DNA from: Endotrypanum monterogeii | Taxonomy: Eukaryota; Euglenozoa; Kinetoplastea; Trypanosomatida; Trypanosomatidae | DNA length: 64,000 nucleotides | Assembly (NCBI GenBank): GCA_000333855.2 | Contig: CM007333.1 | Coordinates: forward strand, 545,084-609,083 | Direction of reading: 5' to 3' | Shown here: in pieces, positions 32,422 to 44,400 of the stretch | Layout of the letters: each line of letters starts with the position of its first letter | How positions within the stretch are numbered: the stretch's first letter is position 1 | Program-made: the position numbers and the translations under genes | The notes under the pieces: model-generated | Told to the model about the DNA's origin: nothing | Seen by the model: the letters and a program-made list of their open reading frames with translations, nothing else | The model's database searches: none

Positions 32422-35400
32422 CTACTCGACTACATCCAGCAACAAGCCTACGCCAGCGATCACCCACTTGCGCGATGGCTGCTTGCTCTTCAGGAAAAAC
32501 CCGACTACAAAGCCGGGGCCGCGTGCCTGTGTCTTGTACATCGGGCATTCATACTGGTCGCGCCGATCAATCTTTGTCAGTGGCAAAGAGCGAACCTGCA
32601 TAATAGGCATCTTGGGATACAATTCCTTTAGGCGACTTTCTTCGATGCAGCCAGCCGTGGAATCCCAGCGAGCTCCCTCCATTGCCAACCCAGATACGTA
32701 GCAACCATCGCGGGCGTTGGACTCGATCTGGTCAGCAGACTTCTTCAGCACATCTACCACCAGTGCCATCTGGTCAAGATCAAAGCTGTTGACGATAGAA
32801 GTGGTCTGCATGATGGCGGTCAAGAAGGACATAGGGTTGAAAAATAGGGCGATGTTAGTGACCTTCGGCGTCTGCAGATCGACATTCCAGCTGATGAGCT
32901 GCTCATTGCGCATTACGAAGTTCTCCACCCACCCACCGAGCATGCGCTGTGACATAAAAGACACCCGCGCCCATCGCTCCGGCATTTTATCCAGGTAGAT
33001 CTGATCAAATAGCTCCTGCATTGCGGCACTCATCGATAGCGCACCTTTAAGGCCAAGGTCCAGCTCATCAAGCGAAGCACGAAGGGTATCAATCAGGACA
33101 TTCATGCGCTCGCTCTCCTGGTAGAAAACGTGCTGCTGCGGTGAACGGTCGTCCTCGAGGCGCTCTGACAGATCCTGCAGGTTGTGCGGTTCCGGCAAGC
33201 GCTCCCGGATCTCATCTATCTTCTGCTGCACAATGTCTTGCGGACTCAGCATGTCCCCGCCAGTGTGCTTTTTAGGCTGGAGTTCGTTAATGGTCTTGAA
33301 GAGCACGTCAGCCTGCATTGTACGATAGTTAATTTCCGCGTTGGGATGGAGTCCGTACAGCAGCGGCGACTCAGTCGGGAAGTCTTCAGCAGACGTGAGC
33401 CATTGCATGTACTCCTGAAAGCTCATCGGAGCCGGCACTGAGACACCAGGGGCGATCTGCAGACCATCACAGCACTCTGCAATGATATAACTCTGCAAGT
33501 ACGCCATGGATAGGACGCGATCCCAGTCGTCGGTGATGTGGCCGCCGTACATAATCTCCCCAAAGACGTACCGCAAATCCTCCCACGGAACCTTGGGCCG
33601 ATCCTCGATGTAGTTCGCTGCCACCTCCATGCAAGTCGTGAGATCGCCGGCGTTGAAAGGGTAAGCACGGTTCCAGCCCAGTGGGCCAAACTTCTTCCGC
33701 TCCACCACGACTGCGTGGAAAAAGCACATGGAGAACATAATGCAGCGATACTCGGTCGGCTTCGCGCTCTTTTCCCACGGCTCGTCGCTGAAATTACTTA
33801 TGGCACGCACAATGTTTTGCCGAATTCCCGTTGGAGGCTCCGAGGTCAGCTTCACCGAGCGCTGCAAGATACCAATGGGGATCACTCGTGAGGGCTCAGC
33901 GCTGAGGAAAACACGAAAATCCCGGTGCCCCTTTACGCCATCAAATGGAATTTCATCATCTGTAACCACAATTGCATCCTCCTCACTAGCCCCCTGCGCT
34001 CCTTCCTCGCCCGTCTCACCACCATCATCTTCATTCCCACCGTCCTCATCTGTCTCGCCCTCGCCATCCTCGCCCTGGGTGGGGTCCGACTTCCCTTCGG
34101 CATCCTCCTCGCCGAGCGTCTCCTTGGCGCCGCCACCTCCGGCGGAGGCAAGGCGTTCCCCGGCCTTCCTCTCGGCGATCTCCTTGCGAAGCTGTGCAAC
34201 GCGTGTGTAGGTCTCGGCGTAGGTGTCGAGACGACGCTCCAATGAGCGCAACCACTTCTCAACTAGGTGAATGTTCGACAACAGCGCCCATCCACCCTCG
34301 GCAAAACACTTCTCCAGAGCACGGTCCGCCACCACCTCCTGACCCTGCCCCAGCGACACGTTAAAGAAGTTCTCCTTGTCGTACGTATAGCCCAGCTTGC
34401 GGCCTAGCTCTTCGACGGACTTGACAGGGTCCACACCAGGAGACAAGATGAAGAAAAGAGGCGTCGTCGTGCTCGAGTTCTGGAACGAGAGAGAGATGTC
34501 CACGGCCTGATCAGAGACAAAAAAGCGTCCGATACTGTCGCCTACAAACGTTTCCAGCGCAGCTGTCAATCGATCAGGTCGCAAGCAACGAAGCACAAGG
34601 AGGCGTTCAAAGTTCGAGAGGTTCTTCCACTCACCCGGCATCTTCTCCAGCTCGGGCTTCTCAAGCTCACAGTATTGGAGCCATCGATTGTTCTCTGCTA
34701 AGTCAACGGGGAGCAAGTTGAACGACGGCGTTGAACCCTCTACCTCAGCTAACGCCTGCACCGCATCCCAGTTCGGCTGCGCACACCACCCAGCCACCGT
34801 TTCTGGGCGCTCGACGCCGGTCTTCTTTTTGCCACGTAGGAGAAAATCTAACTGCTTCAGATCAATCTCGTTACGGCGGCTCAAAATGCCAAAGGTGAGA
34901 AGGCTGGAGAAGATGAGCTTGTGTCGTTCAAAGAGACCACGTGACACATACGCGAAGACGCTCTCTGTAATGGACTGGATGACGTTAACAACACGCTTGG
35001 TCACATCTTTTTTATTCTCCGGCTGCGGCGCAGTCGCCAGAGCCTTATTGAAGACTACCATGAAGGCCTCCAGTGAGTACTGATACATGTGATCGATCTT
35101 CCACAGTTGATCAATCTGGAAAAAGAGGAGAGATCCGCGTACTGCCACGTCGGTGTAGCGCAGACGGTTCTGTGCGATATCCCTCTGCGTGATGACGGCC
35201 TGTGCAAACGAGGCATTGATGTCTTTCGCCTTCTTCTTGGTCGTCTCCAAGTTTTCAACAAGAGTGACGTTCTCGAGGATATCGCCTGTTGCATTTGTAA
35301 GCTCGTAGAGCAGCCCATCCTCGCACTGCTGCAACTCGATCGTCATTGTGTTCATCTGCCGAATAAGCATACCACGCTTCTTCTCCAAATCTGGCCGCTC

Positions 35401-38400
35401 CTGGCTCACAACAACGGCAAGCAGCTGATCCTCCAGACCCGTCTCGGTTACCATAAAGTTTATCAGCGTCGTCTGAGCGTTCACCTCAGGGCCGTAGTGT
35501 GGGTTGCCAAGCTTCGTCTGGAGAATCAGTCGGAACTTAGGGTTGTACTCCACCTCAGTCGCACCGAGCTTGATAAACTCGCGGCCGCCCTTGCGGAACG
35601 TCTGGCGGCTCAGTACACCATCCAGAACAGGCTCCACAAACTCGCCAAGCCCCTCGATGAGGCACGGAAGGCCCTCCTCGATGCAGGTCTGCAGTGTGCG
35701 CTGCCAACCCTTTTGTGTCGTCTGCAGCACTCGAAGGCCATTCTTCTCCTCACGGGTGCGAATCCACTTGATACCTTGAAGCTGCGGGTCGATCATGAGC
35801 GGCCAGCGCATGCAATTGTTGAGGATAGCGCCATTTTCCGTTGAGACACGATCAGACGGAAGTCCTTCGTTATTCCATGAGGCCACCGCTGCCTCCGAGG
35901 TGAGCACGTCCATCGTCACGTCAAGGCCCTCCGTTATTGGAATGCCCAGGTTCTTCATAAATGGCAGCCAATCCTGTTGAACAATTTGCTCGCGGAACGC
36001 CTTGGAGAAAGGCCCAATATACGAGACGAACGAGGCGCCCAAGAGCACATCACCGATCAAGAGCTTCGCAGCCTCCTTGAGCTTTTCAATGGTGGCGCCC
36101 CAGCGCACACTCTCGTCCGACAACCCGCTAACGAGACGCTGGGCCAAGTTCATCTTCATCTGAGTCTTTTTGGCCTTCGCCTCAATGGCGTCTGCCTCTG
36201 CCACGGCCGTGTCGTACTGGCTTACCAGCGCACCAAGCTTGGCCTGCAGATCTGCCACCTTGTCCTGAATCTTTTTCAGTGCAGCGCGACTGGAAACGAG
36301 ACGCTGCTGCGCCTCGGCGAGTCGCTCCTCCTTCGGACGCACCTCGCACCGAACCATGTGGTAGCGGTTCATGCCAATAGCCCACTTGCACAGACCTGCG
36401 GCAGCAAGAGACTTGTTCTTGATAATGTCCGGGTTAAAGGAAGGGTTGTTAATGTACACCTGGATCTGGTCAATGCACTGCTGAGGAATGTTGTTCACGT
36501 CAAAGTTACGCAGCTCCGTCAAGAAACGATCGACTTGGTTCATCATCTTTTTGCACTCATTCCATGACCGCTGCTTCATCGACGGCATCGAGCGTGGATT
36601 TGCTGTAAGCACCAACACGCAAATTGCCACCATCTGCACATCCTCAGGCGGCTTGCCGAGATTCTTGAGCTCTGCAATAGAGGCCTTGTCAAGAGTGTCA
36701 AGAGCTGCGAGCGCTTCCTGAACAAGAGGCTGCGCCTTCGCCAAATCCTCCTGGCACTGCTTCTCGAATGAAGTCACCTCCTCTACAATCTTGTTAGTCT
36801 TTGCCTCTTCCTTTGCTGCAAACGCGCTCTGCTCTTCCACTACAGACTTCTCGCGGCCCACAGTCTCCAGCAGGGCGGCTGTTTTCTGCCGCGCCTCCTC
36901 AACCTCGACGCCCTCTCGTTGAAGCACCTCCTGTAGTCCAAGTACCTGCTCCCCCGCTTCCTTAATCTTGTCGATACCACTCACGAGACGTTCTGTTTGA
37001 TCGCTGTTTTCTTTTCTCTTCCGAGCAAGTAAGTCCTTGTAGAAAGCAATGAGCTCGAGGAACGACTTTGGTGTCGTGTAGGCGTGACGCTTCTCCTGCA
37101 CGAAGTACTCCTCGCACGTCTCCGTCACCCTCATCTGGCAGTACGCCATGAAGTCTGCAATGTTATCCGTCATCTCCTCGCCACCCAGCTCAATCTCGGA
37201 GAGGAAGCGTTGTGCGACCGACTTGAGCGCTTGCTCCGGCCAGCTCAGGAACCAGTTGATAACGGTGGTGTTGGCTAACGCCGGAAACTGCCGACACCAC
37301 GCAGCGAAGTTCTTGCCCACAGGAGAGAAGCAGAGAATAATGTGCAAATTGGAGCGGACTTTGCTGATGAAGTAGTCCCAGCACACATCCGGATTCGAGT
37401 AGTCCGTGATACCAGAAGCCTTCACCTCGTTCGTGATGGAGCCAATGATGCCCTCACGTTCATCTTGATTAAACATATCCGGCACATTTCCACTGCTCAG
37501 CATGTCGTTTAGGTACACCAGCATATCCATCGAAACGATCTGCGTGTCAGTAATAACGAACGCAAACGGGTATCCACGCAGGCCGCATTTTCGGTACAGT
37601 TCTTGCATATCGGTACGGAAGTCATTGATATCGTATGTGCTCGTCACAAGAATCTGAAAAATGTCGTGGCCGTTAATATAAGACGCCAGGCGTGCCAGAG
37701 ACTGCTTTCCAGAGCCGCCAACGCCAACCAAGAAGGCATTACCGCGCGGATTTGAAGTGATGCGAGAGATGCGACACACATGCTCGATGGCCTGATTAAA
37801 CAACACGAGGTTCATGGATGCGTAGTTGTCGTTATAATCCGCCAGTTTCTTACGCAGGTAAGCGCCGGCCTCGTCATAGTTCGTCTCGTTGTACACATTC
37901 TCCATCCCGTCTGATGTCGTGTGAAATGGCGCCCATAACAGCGGCTCCTCCAATACCTCCTTTATACTCACATCGGCGAAGCCAGCACGCGTGATAACTT
38001 CCTGCAGTAGAGCGTCGTAGCGCTTCATGTCGGCGTCATCAGCCATGCGATCGCGGAAGGTGCGGTTGCACTCGTGTACCCAGAGGCGGACGAGCTGGAG
38101 ACTTGTTGTGTGAAGTTTTGGGTTTGCCTGGCACAGACCTTGAAATATGTTGAACATCTCACGCATATTCCATTGGTAGTGAAACTTGATTGCCGTCGGA
38201 AAAAACAGCTTTGCCACATTCGAGTGCAACTCGATCGTGGCGTTGGTGAGCAACGTTGTAAGGGTCTCACGAATATCTCGGGAGAACGGCTTTGTGTGAG
38301 CCTGGAAAATCTGCCCGTAGATGCTCACCAGGTCCGCTCGATCCGGCATATTCGTTGAGAAGAGTGCGAAATGACGCAGCAGACGATCGAGAATAGTGAA

Positions 38401-41400
38401 GGTGCCCGACTTAGGGTTCATCGCACCTACATAGCGAACGTCAACCACCTCCTTCTGAATAATCTTCACGCGATCGTACCAAAATCCGTAGCCGACGTGC
38501 TGCTGTAGTAGCGCCACAGCTTCCTGAGTCCCGTATTTGTCCGGCGCTGGCATGTTCATATCGTCCAGGAAGAAGACCAGCTTCTTTCGATTCGGCGGGC
38601 CATAGGTGCGGCCCGAGCGCTTTTCCAGCGATTGCTCCATCACTGACTGCAACCCGGCAGACGAAGTTCGGGCATTGAACGAAATAACACGGAACAGCAT
38701 CTTCTCGTTGTCTAGTGAACGCAACTTCGACATAATAAGGTTAGTCTTGCCGGTACCAGCGGTACCTACCAACATGACACCCCTCCCGTTGTCGACAAAA
38801 AGGCTCATAAGGTACGACATACGCACCGTGTCGGCGGTTTGCACGGACACAGACGACAGCTGAACATCCGCATCCTGGACGTAGGGACGCACCAGCTCCG
38901 CCCACGGCTTCCACTCAAATAGTACCGCGCCACTGCTGTCTTTGGATTTATCTATGTAGTAGTCAAACACTGACCCGACATCAGAAATTTTCATGTTCGG
39001 AAACTCCTTCTTCCACTGGTTCGAAAAGTTGAGACGCATGTCGATGCGGCCATCAGAACTCGGCAACGGGCCACCGAAGGCCCAAATCGCGGCGAACACA
39101 AAGTACTTTTCGTACACCTCAAACGAGTTGGAGTGCTTCGCCAGCTCGTCTGGCTCTATCGTCTTGAAGATTCCATCGAGTAAAAAGCAAAGCGTCTGCA
39201 CCACGTTGATGTCCATGACGGACACAACTGGCCGCATGCTGCGCTTCCAGAACTCAAAGATGAACGGCACATACTTGTCGAAGAGGTTGTCGAGAAGCAC
39301 ACCTTCACGCTTCTCGCGTGACGCGATCCACTTGTCTTTGAACAGACCCCAGCCTAGATCCGACTCGTTGATGAAAATGACACCAGCGCGGGACACGGTC
39401 GCCGGCGAGGCGTTGCGCAGGTGGGAAATCTCGAAGATCATTCGCATAGAATCCGTCAGTGGAATACGCTCATTTGAGACAAGCGTCAGCATCTTATTGT
39501 CATCCATCACAGTATTCATCGACTCGATCCACTCAGCGTCGATAATACCGTCCAGGACAATCCACTTCATATTTTTCTTCTTCTTCGACTCAACGGCGTA
39601 GTCGCGGAAGATTGTCGACAGGATTCCGTCGCGCCACTCCTTCTGTGGTGTGAAGTAGCCATACAATTCATTGGAGGAAATGGCCTTGGGATTAAGGCAC
39701 GAAGAGACCGCCTTTGCCCTCCACTCGTCTTGATGCAGCTTTGTTAGAGCCCCCTGCAAGCAGTGCCAACACTGAGTCTTGCCCGCGCCAGCAGCGCCGA
39801 GGATGAACACGGAGTGGCGTACGTGCAGGAGCTCCTCGTACTGCACACACTTGAGGATGAAGATGTCATTTTCACCAGGGAAGTTGCCTTGCTCCTTACA
39901 GACCGCCTTGCAAGCCTCAACGAGTTCGGGCTTGCTCTTCTTCGGTACCTCGAGGTTCGGGAACAGTGAACGAATCAGCCCCATGAACACGTACACATCA
40001 TCCTTGCTGAGCTTCGCCATGTTTGTGTCACGGAGAGCGCGCATCAGCACATTTCGCTCGGGTAGATCAGGATCACCGCGCTTCAGAGCACCGGCAATGT
40101 ACAAGACAGATTTCACAGCCCGAAGCCCCCAATCATAGTGATCCTGGGGTGACAAGAGCTCCCTGTTGAGACGATAGAGGGTGACGAACTTCAAGGCGAG
40201 ATCCTTTGCATCGCCAAAGCCCTCAGCGGCCAGCATGATTTCGCAAATGTTCTTGAGATCCGGCACACACATGGCGCACGGGCGGAAGAGTGACTTGATA
40301 TTTTCCGGCAGCTCTGTACGCCCAGCGTACCCCGGGTTCATGGTGATCCACATGCCGACGGAGCGCACTATTGAGATATCCTCATCCATGAAGCGAAAGC
40401 GCGCTTTGTTCTCCTTTAGAGCGTTCAAGATGGAGCCCACCTGAGTGGCGACGACGGAGAGCACCTCAATTGAAATGCGGTTGAACTCATCAAAACAGCC
40501 CCATGAGCCAGACATGGCGAGGCCTTTGAAAATCTGACCGAGTGTGATGTAGTTCATCTGGTCAGAGCAATTGAAGACGTAGCATGGCGTTCCCATGTTA
40601 CGCGCCAAATCCTTGGTCGTCTCTGTCTTTCCTGTACCGGCTGGCCCGGCCGGGGCTCCACCCTGGTTCAGACGCAGCGCCTGAGTGAGGGTAATGTAGC
40701 AGCGGTCCGTGAGTTTGGTAATGACAAGACAACCGCAAAGGCCGATGTACTCGTAGCCGTTAATGAAATCGGCGTCAGCAATGCGGATCTCGTTGCCCTT
40801 GTTCTCGTCCCAGTAGTACCGAAGCTGCGACTGCCAGCTGAAGGCATCCACAGAGTCGACGCGGTCGTCTACCATGCCCTGAACGATGTCGCGGTTATGC
40901 ACATCGATTGTAATAAGGTGTACCAACATCTTGCGCTCTGTCGAAGATCGATCGAGCAGCACCTCCTTAACTAGACTGTCCAGTTGCAACTTTTGGTTCT
41001 TGAGCAGATCCTTCATACCCATGTCATTGCCCTCTTCGATCTGCGTGAAGGCCTGATGAACCTCTGTGGTAAACCAAATACGAGAAGCCACAATAACCGC
41101 TTGGCATGGGTACTGGTAAATCCACTCGTTTCGAGGCTTTTCGATGTAGCCGGCGTTAGCCTCCTTCATATGCTGTTTCATGGTCCGCTGCACGCACTGT
41201 ATTAGCCCCTCCAGCCAAACCTCAACCGCGCCGTCACACCTGAAGCTCTCTATCAGATTCACTTTTTCACCCTGGATCGACACCATCTCCCAAACGTCAT
41301 GCTTGGTCGCCTTAGGGAACGGATTCTTGTCAAAGGTGAAGGAGTCGACGGAGTCGATGATCTTACTCATGTGCACGATAACCGCACGGGGGTCAGAACC

Positions 41401-44400
41401 CTTGGAAAGAATGTCAATAAGATCTGTGTCTGAGACAAAGAAAAAGCGCGGGAAGAGCTTGCGCTTTGTCTCCAAGTAGTCGGCCAGTGCCTTTTCGCAG
41501 CGAGTGAGGATTTCCTGGATGTGATTTAGTGTTCCTTCGAGCGTTTCACCACGCCCGATATCCTGAGAGAGCTTGCCGGAGCAAATGGTCTCTACCGGAT
41601 TCGTGTACACATGCGCTTTGCTCATAAGCAACCGGAAGACACGGTCCGCTTCGCCGAACTCCTTCGCCTCATTCGGCAGCTGTACCTTGATGTCTTCAGA
41701 TAGAACGAAGATGGGGAACAAGTTTTGCCACTGACGTTGGATTTCCATCCACTTAGTTGTGCATGTGTCTACCATGCCAAGATCTTTCTGCCAACCCAGA
41801 ACTTTGTCGTAGAAATACTCGACAAAGCGATCTGAGAGCATGGAAGAGAGAGCGTTGCTGTCATTCTCGAGCTGCTCCACAACTTCGTCAACAGGGCCGA
41901 GTAGGTAACACTCCAGGTGATCGTTATTTTCATACGTGAACTCCAGCTTCTCCCACGCAGCAATAATCTTTGAGAGGTTCGTCTCGATGCGCAGCTCTTT
42001 CTCAGCTTTCTCAACGATGTTGGCTACATCATCAGCATACTTGTGAAGGCCGAGAGCAAAGAGTTTCTCAAGGGTGAAATCTGTGGCCTCGGGGTTGATG
42101 GTACCGGGCTGATTCGTCGTTCGAACCAGCTCCTCCCAGTGACGTGGTCGCATCGCTGGCGAGCTAAGTGAATCGCATAGTGGCAGCGACGTGCGCATGT
42201 TTCTCACCGTCTCGTCGACACCTTTGAAGACCCCCCATGCCTTCACTTTCATCGGCTGTAGTTGCAACTGCTTCGAAATCTTTTTGGCCTCATCTTCCAA
42301 GTAGGTGACATCAGCATCTTTGAACGTAGACCGCATCCAATCGTGGAACTGAGAGGTGACATGAAAGTTTAAGTCCCATATTTGCTTTAGTAACGCAAGT
42401 TCCTGTCGACATTCCCGTATGCTCTTGAAATGCGACATCGCGAGATCGAAGAGGTCCTGCAGGTTTTGTAGCCTCTTCGCCTTCTCCTCAACCCCCATGA
42501 AGTGGGCAAATACGCGGTCTATGGCGATGTACACCTCGCTCGGTTGAACGGCATACGTGAAGAGCGGGTTCTGGTGAAAGATTTCAACCTCACCGTTGAG
42601 CTCTTGCTCAAACGCCACCACATCCTCCTTTATCTTTTCCGCCTCACGATCCTGGACGATAGAGTTCTGCGCACGTACATTGAGTGCCCTCTTGTTCAAT
42701 CCAAGCCATTGCTCAGGTGCTGGTTTCCGCAGCTCCTCGAGCTTCTCAATCTTCGCCAGCTCAGCCTCAGCGTCCGGTGAAGTACTGGCGTGCGTCTTCA
42801 GCATGCCTATGGCTGCCTTGATTGGTGGAAACATGCCGCTCGTCTCGCCAGTCTCATCCTCGCCCATCACCTCCATGTTGCGTTTCCGGCAATCTCGAAT
42901 CCATCGCATGACCGACTTCAGAGCATCCACATCGCCGTCCAGCACCTCCACTTCCAACCCCTTGTCAGCATCCTTAATGAATTCGTAGAGCTGACTCAGA
43001 TCCGTCTTGATCTTGTCTAACAGATAGTCGGAGTACATCTCTTTCCAGCGCCGGCTCAGATCGCGCAGAGACACTCGCAGAGGCTTGAGGTCAATCAGTA
43101 CAAAGGCCTCTGTGTGTCGATCTCCAATCGAGGAAACGCGGCTTCGGATGCGTGTGTACTCGGTAATCGCACGATCGAACTCTTGCAGAGACACACCAAA
43201 GTACTCGGCTGGCTTTGTCGTCTGCGCCGTCGACGGCGCGACATCCTCTCCGGATGAGCTGAGCCGGCGCGCGCCAGCAGTGTGATCCATCTCCAAGAAC
43301 TGCTCAAAAGCTTTTTTGCGATCCGTCTCCCACAGCGACTTGAACTCGTCATAGATGTGGCGATACTCCTCACATGCAGTGACATTCTGTTGGAATAATG
43401 AGTGAATCTCCTCAACAAGGGCCTTAACGCTGTCGTTCTGCCGCATCTCATCGGCGTACGACGTTGAGCCATGAACTGGTTCGACCAAGCCAGAGGAACC
43501 GATGAGTCCATTCATTGTGTCGCTGAGCGCCTGCCATACCGATTTCTCCTCGCCCTCACTTGGCATAAGAGCAGGGTCAAAGCGGGACTTGGAAGTAGGG
43601 TTGTCTGCCGTCGCCTTGGAGAGACACAACTTCACATCAATGAGGGGAATGCCGTCATGGTCCGCCAGCCAGACGGGATCCAGCTGGTTCCGCAGGTTCG
43701 TCAGAGATGACACCGCTACCTCAGCTAGGCACTCCCGTGCAACAGAACTGACGTATGCAAGGTAATTCTGCCACACAGCGTCCGTGGCCTCCACAACGCT
43801 GCCACCACTTGTCGTCTTTAGCTTCTGCAGCGCCTCCAAGCTGTTTTGAATAACAGATCTGATTTCCTCGTTGCGTTCGCGCAAACCTGCTGCTCGTGCC
43901 TCAACATAGTCCTCAAGTGTCTTCCGCAGTTCCGCCTCCGGCATCGTCTTTGCCCCCGAGGCGGCGTCAAGTGGGAACAATGTATCATCCGCTTTGAATT
44001 TCTTCATAGAGTCCTTTATCTGCTGAACATTGGAGTGGAGTGTTGACACGACCGTATCAATGGCTGTAACTTGCTGCAGAGCCTCTACAATAAATGCGTT
44101 TGTGGCGTCCTCGTTCTCCCATTGCACGTCTTTGAGTCCACTGGACACAAATGACTCAAACTTCTGGAGCTCAACCTCAATGAGTGGACGCTCGTCATTC
44201 GGACGAAGGCTCGAGCTGAAGTTGTTGTACGTCGTGGAAATGTAGTCTAATTTCAAAGCCTGATCGCGGTAAACGTCGCGCTTTTTGAAAATTGCACTTG
44301 CATCCAGTGGAACCTCGAACTGGCCGATGCCTGACGATTCATATGAATTCAAAATCTCCACATAGTACACCTCCCGCAGCGTTTTTACTAGCGAGGCGTC

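Noticed and set aside
35089..35844. 251-codon plus-strand frame
   Set aside because: Antisense to the dynein heavy chain; no recognisable domain.
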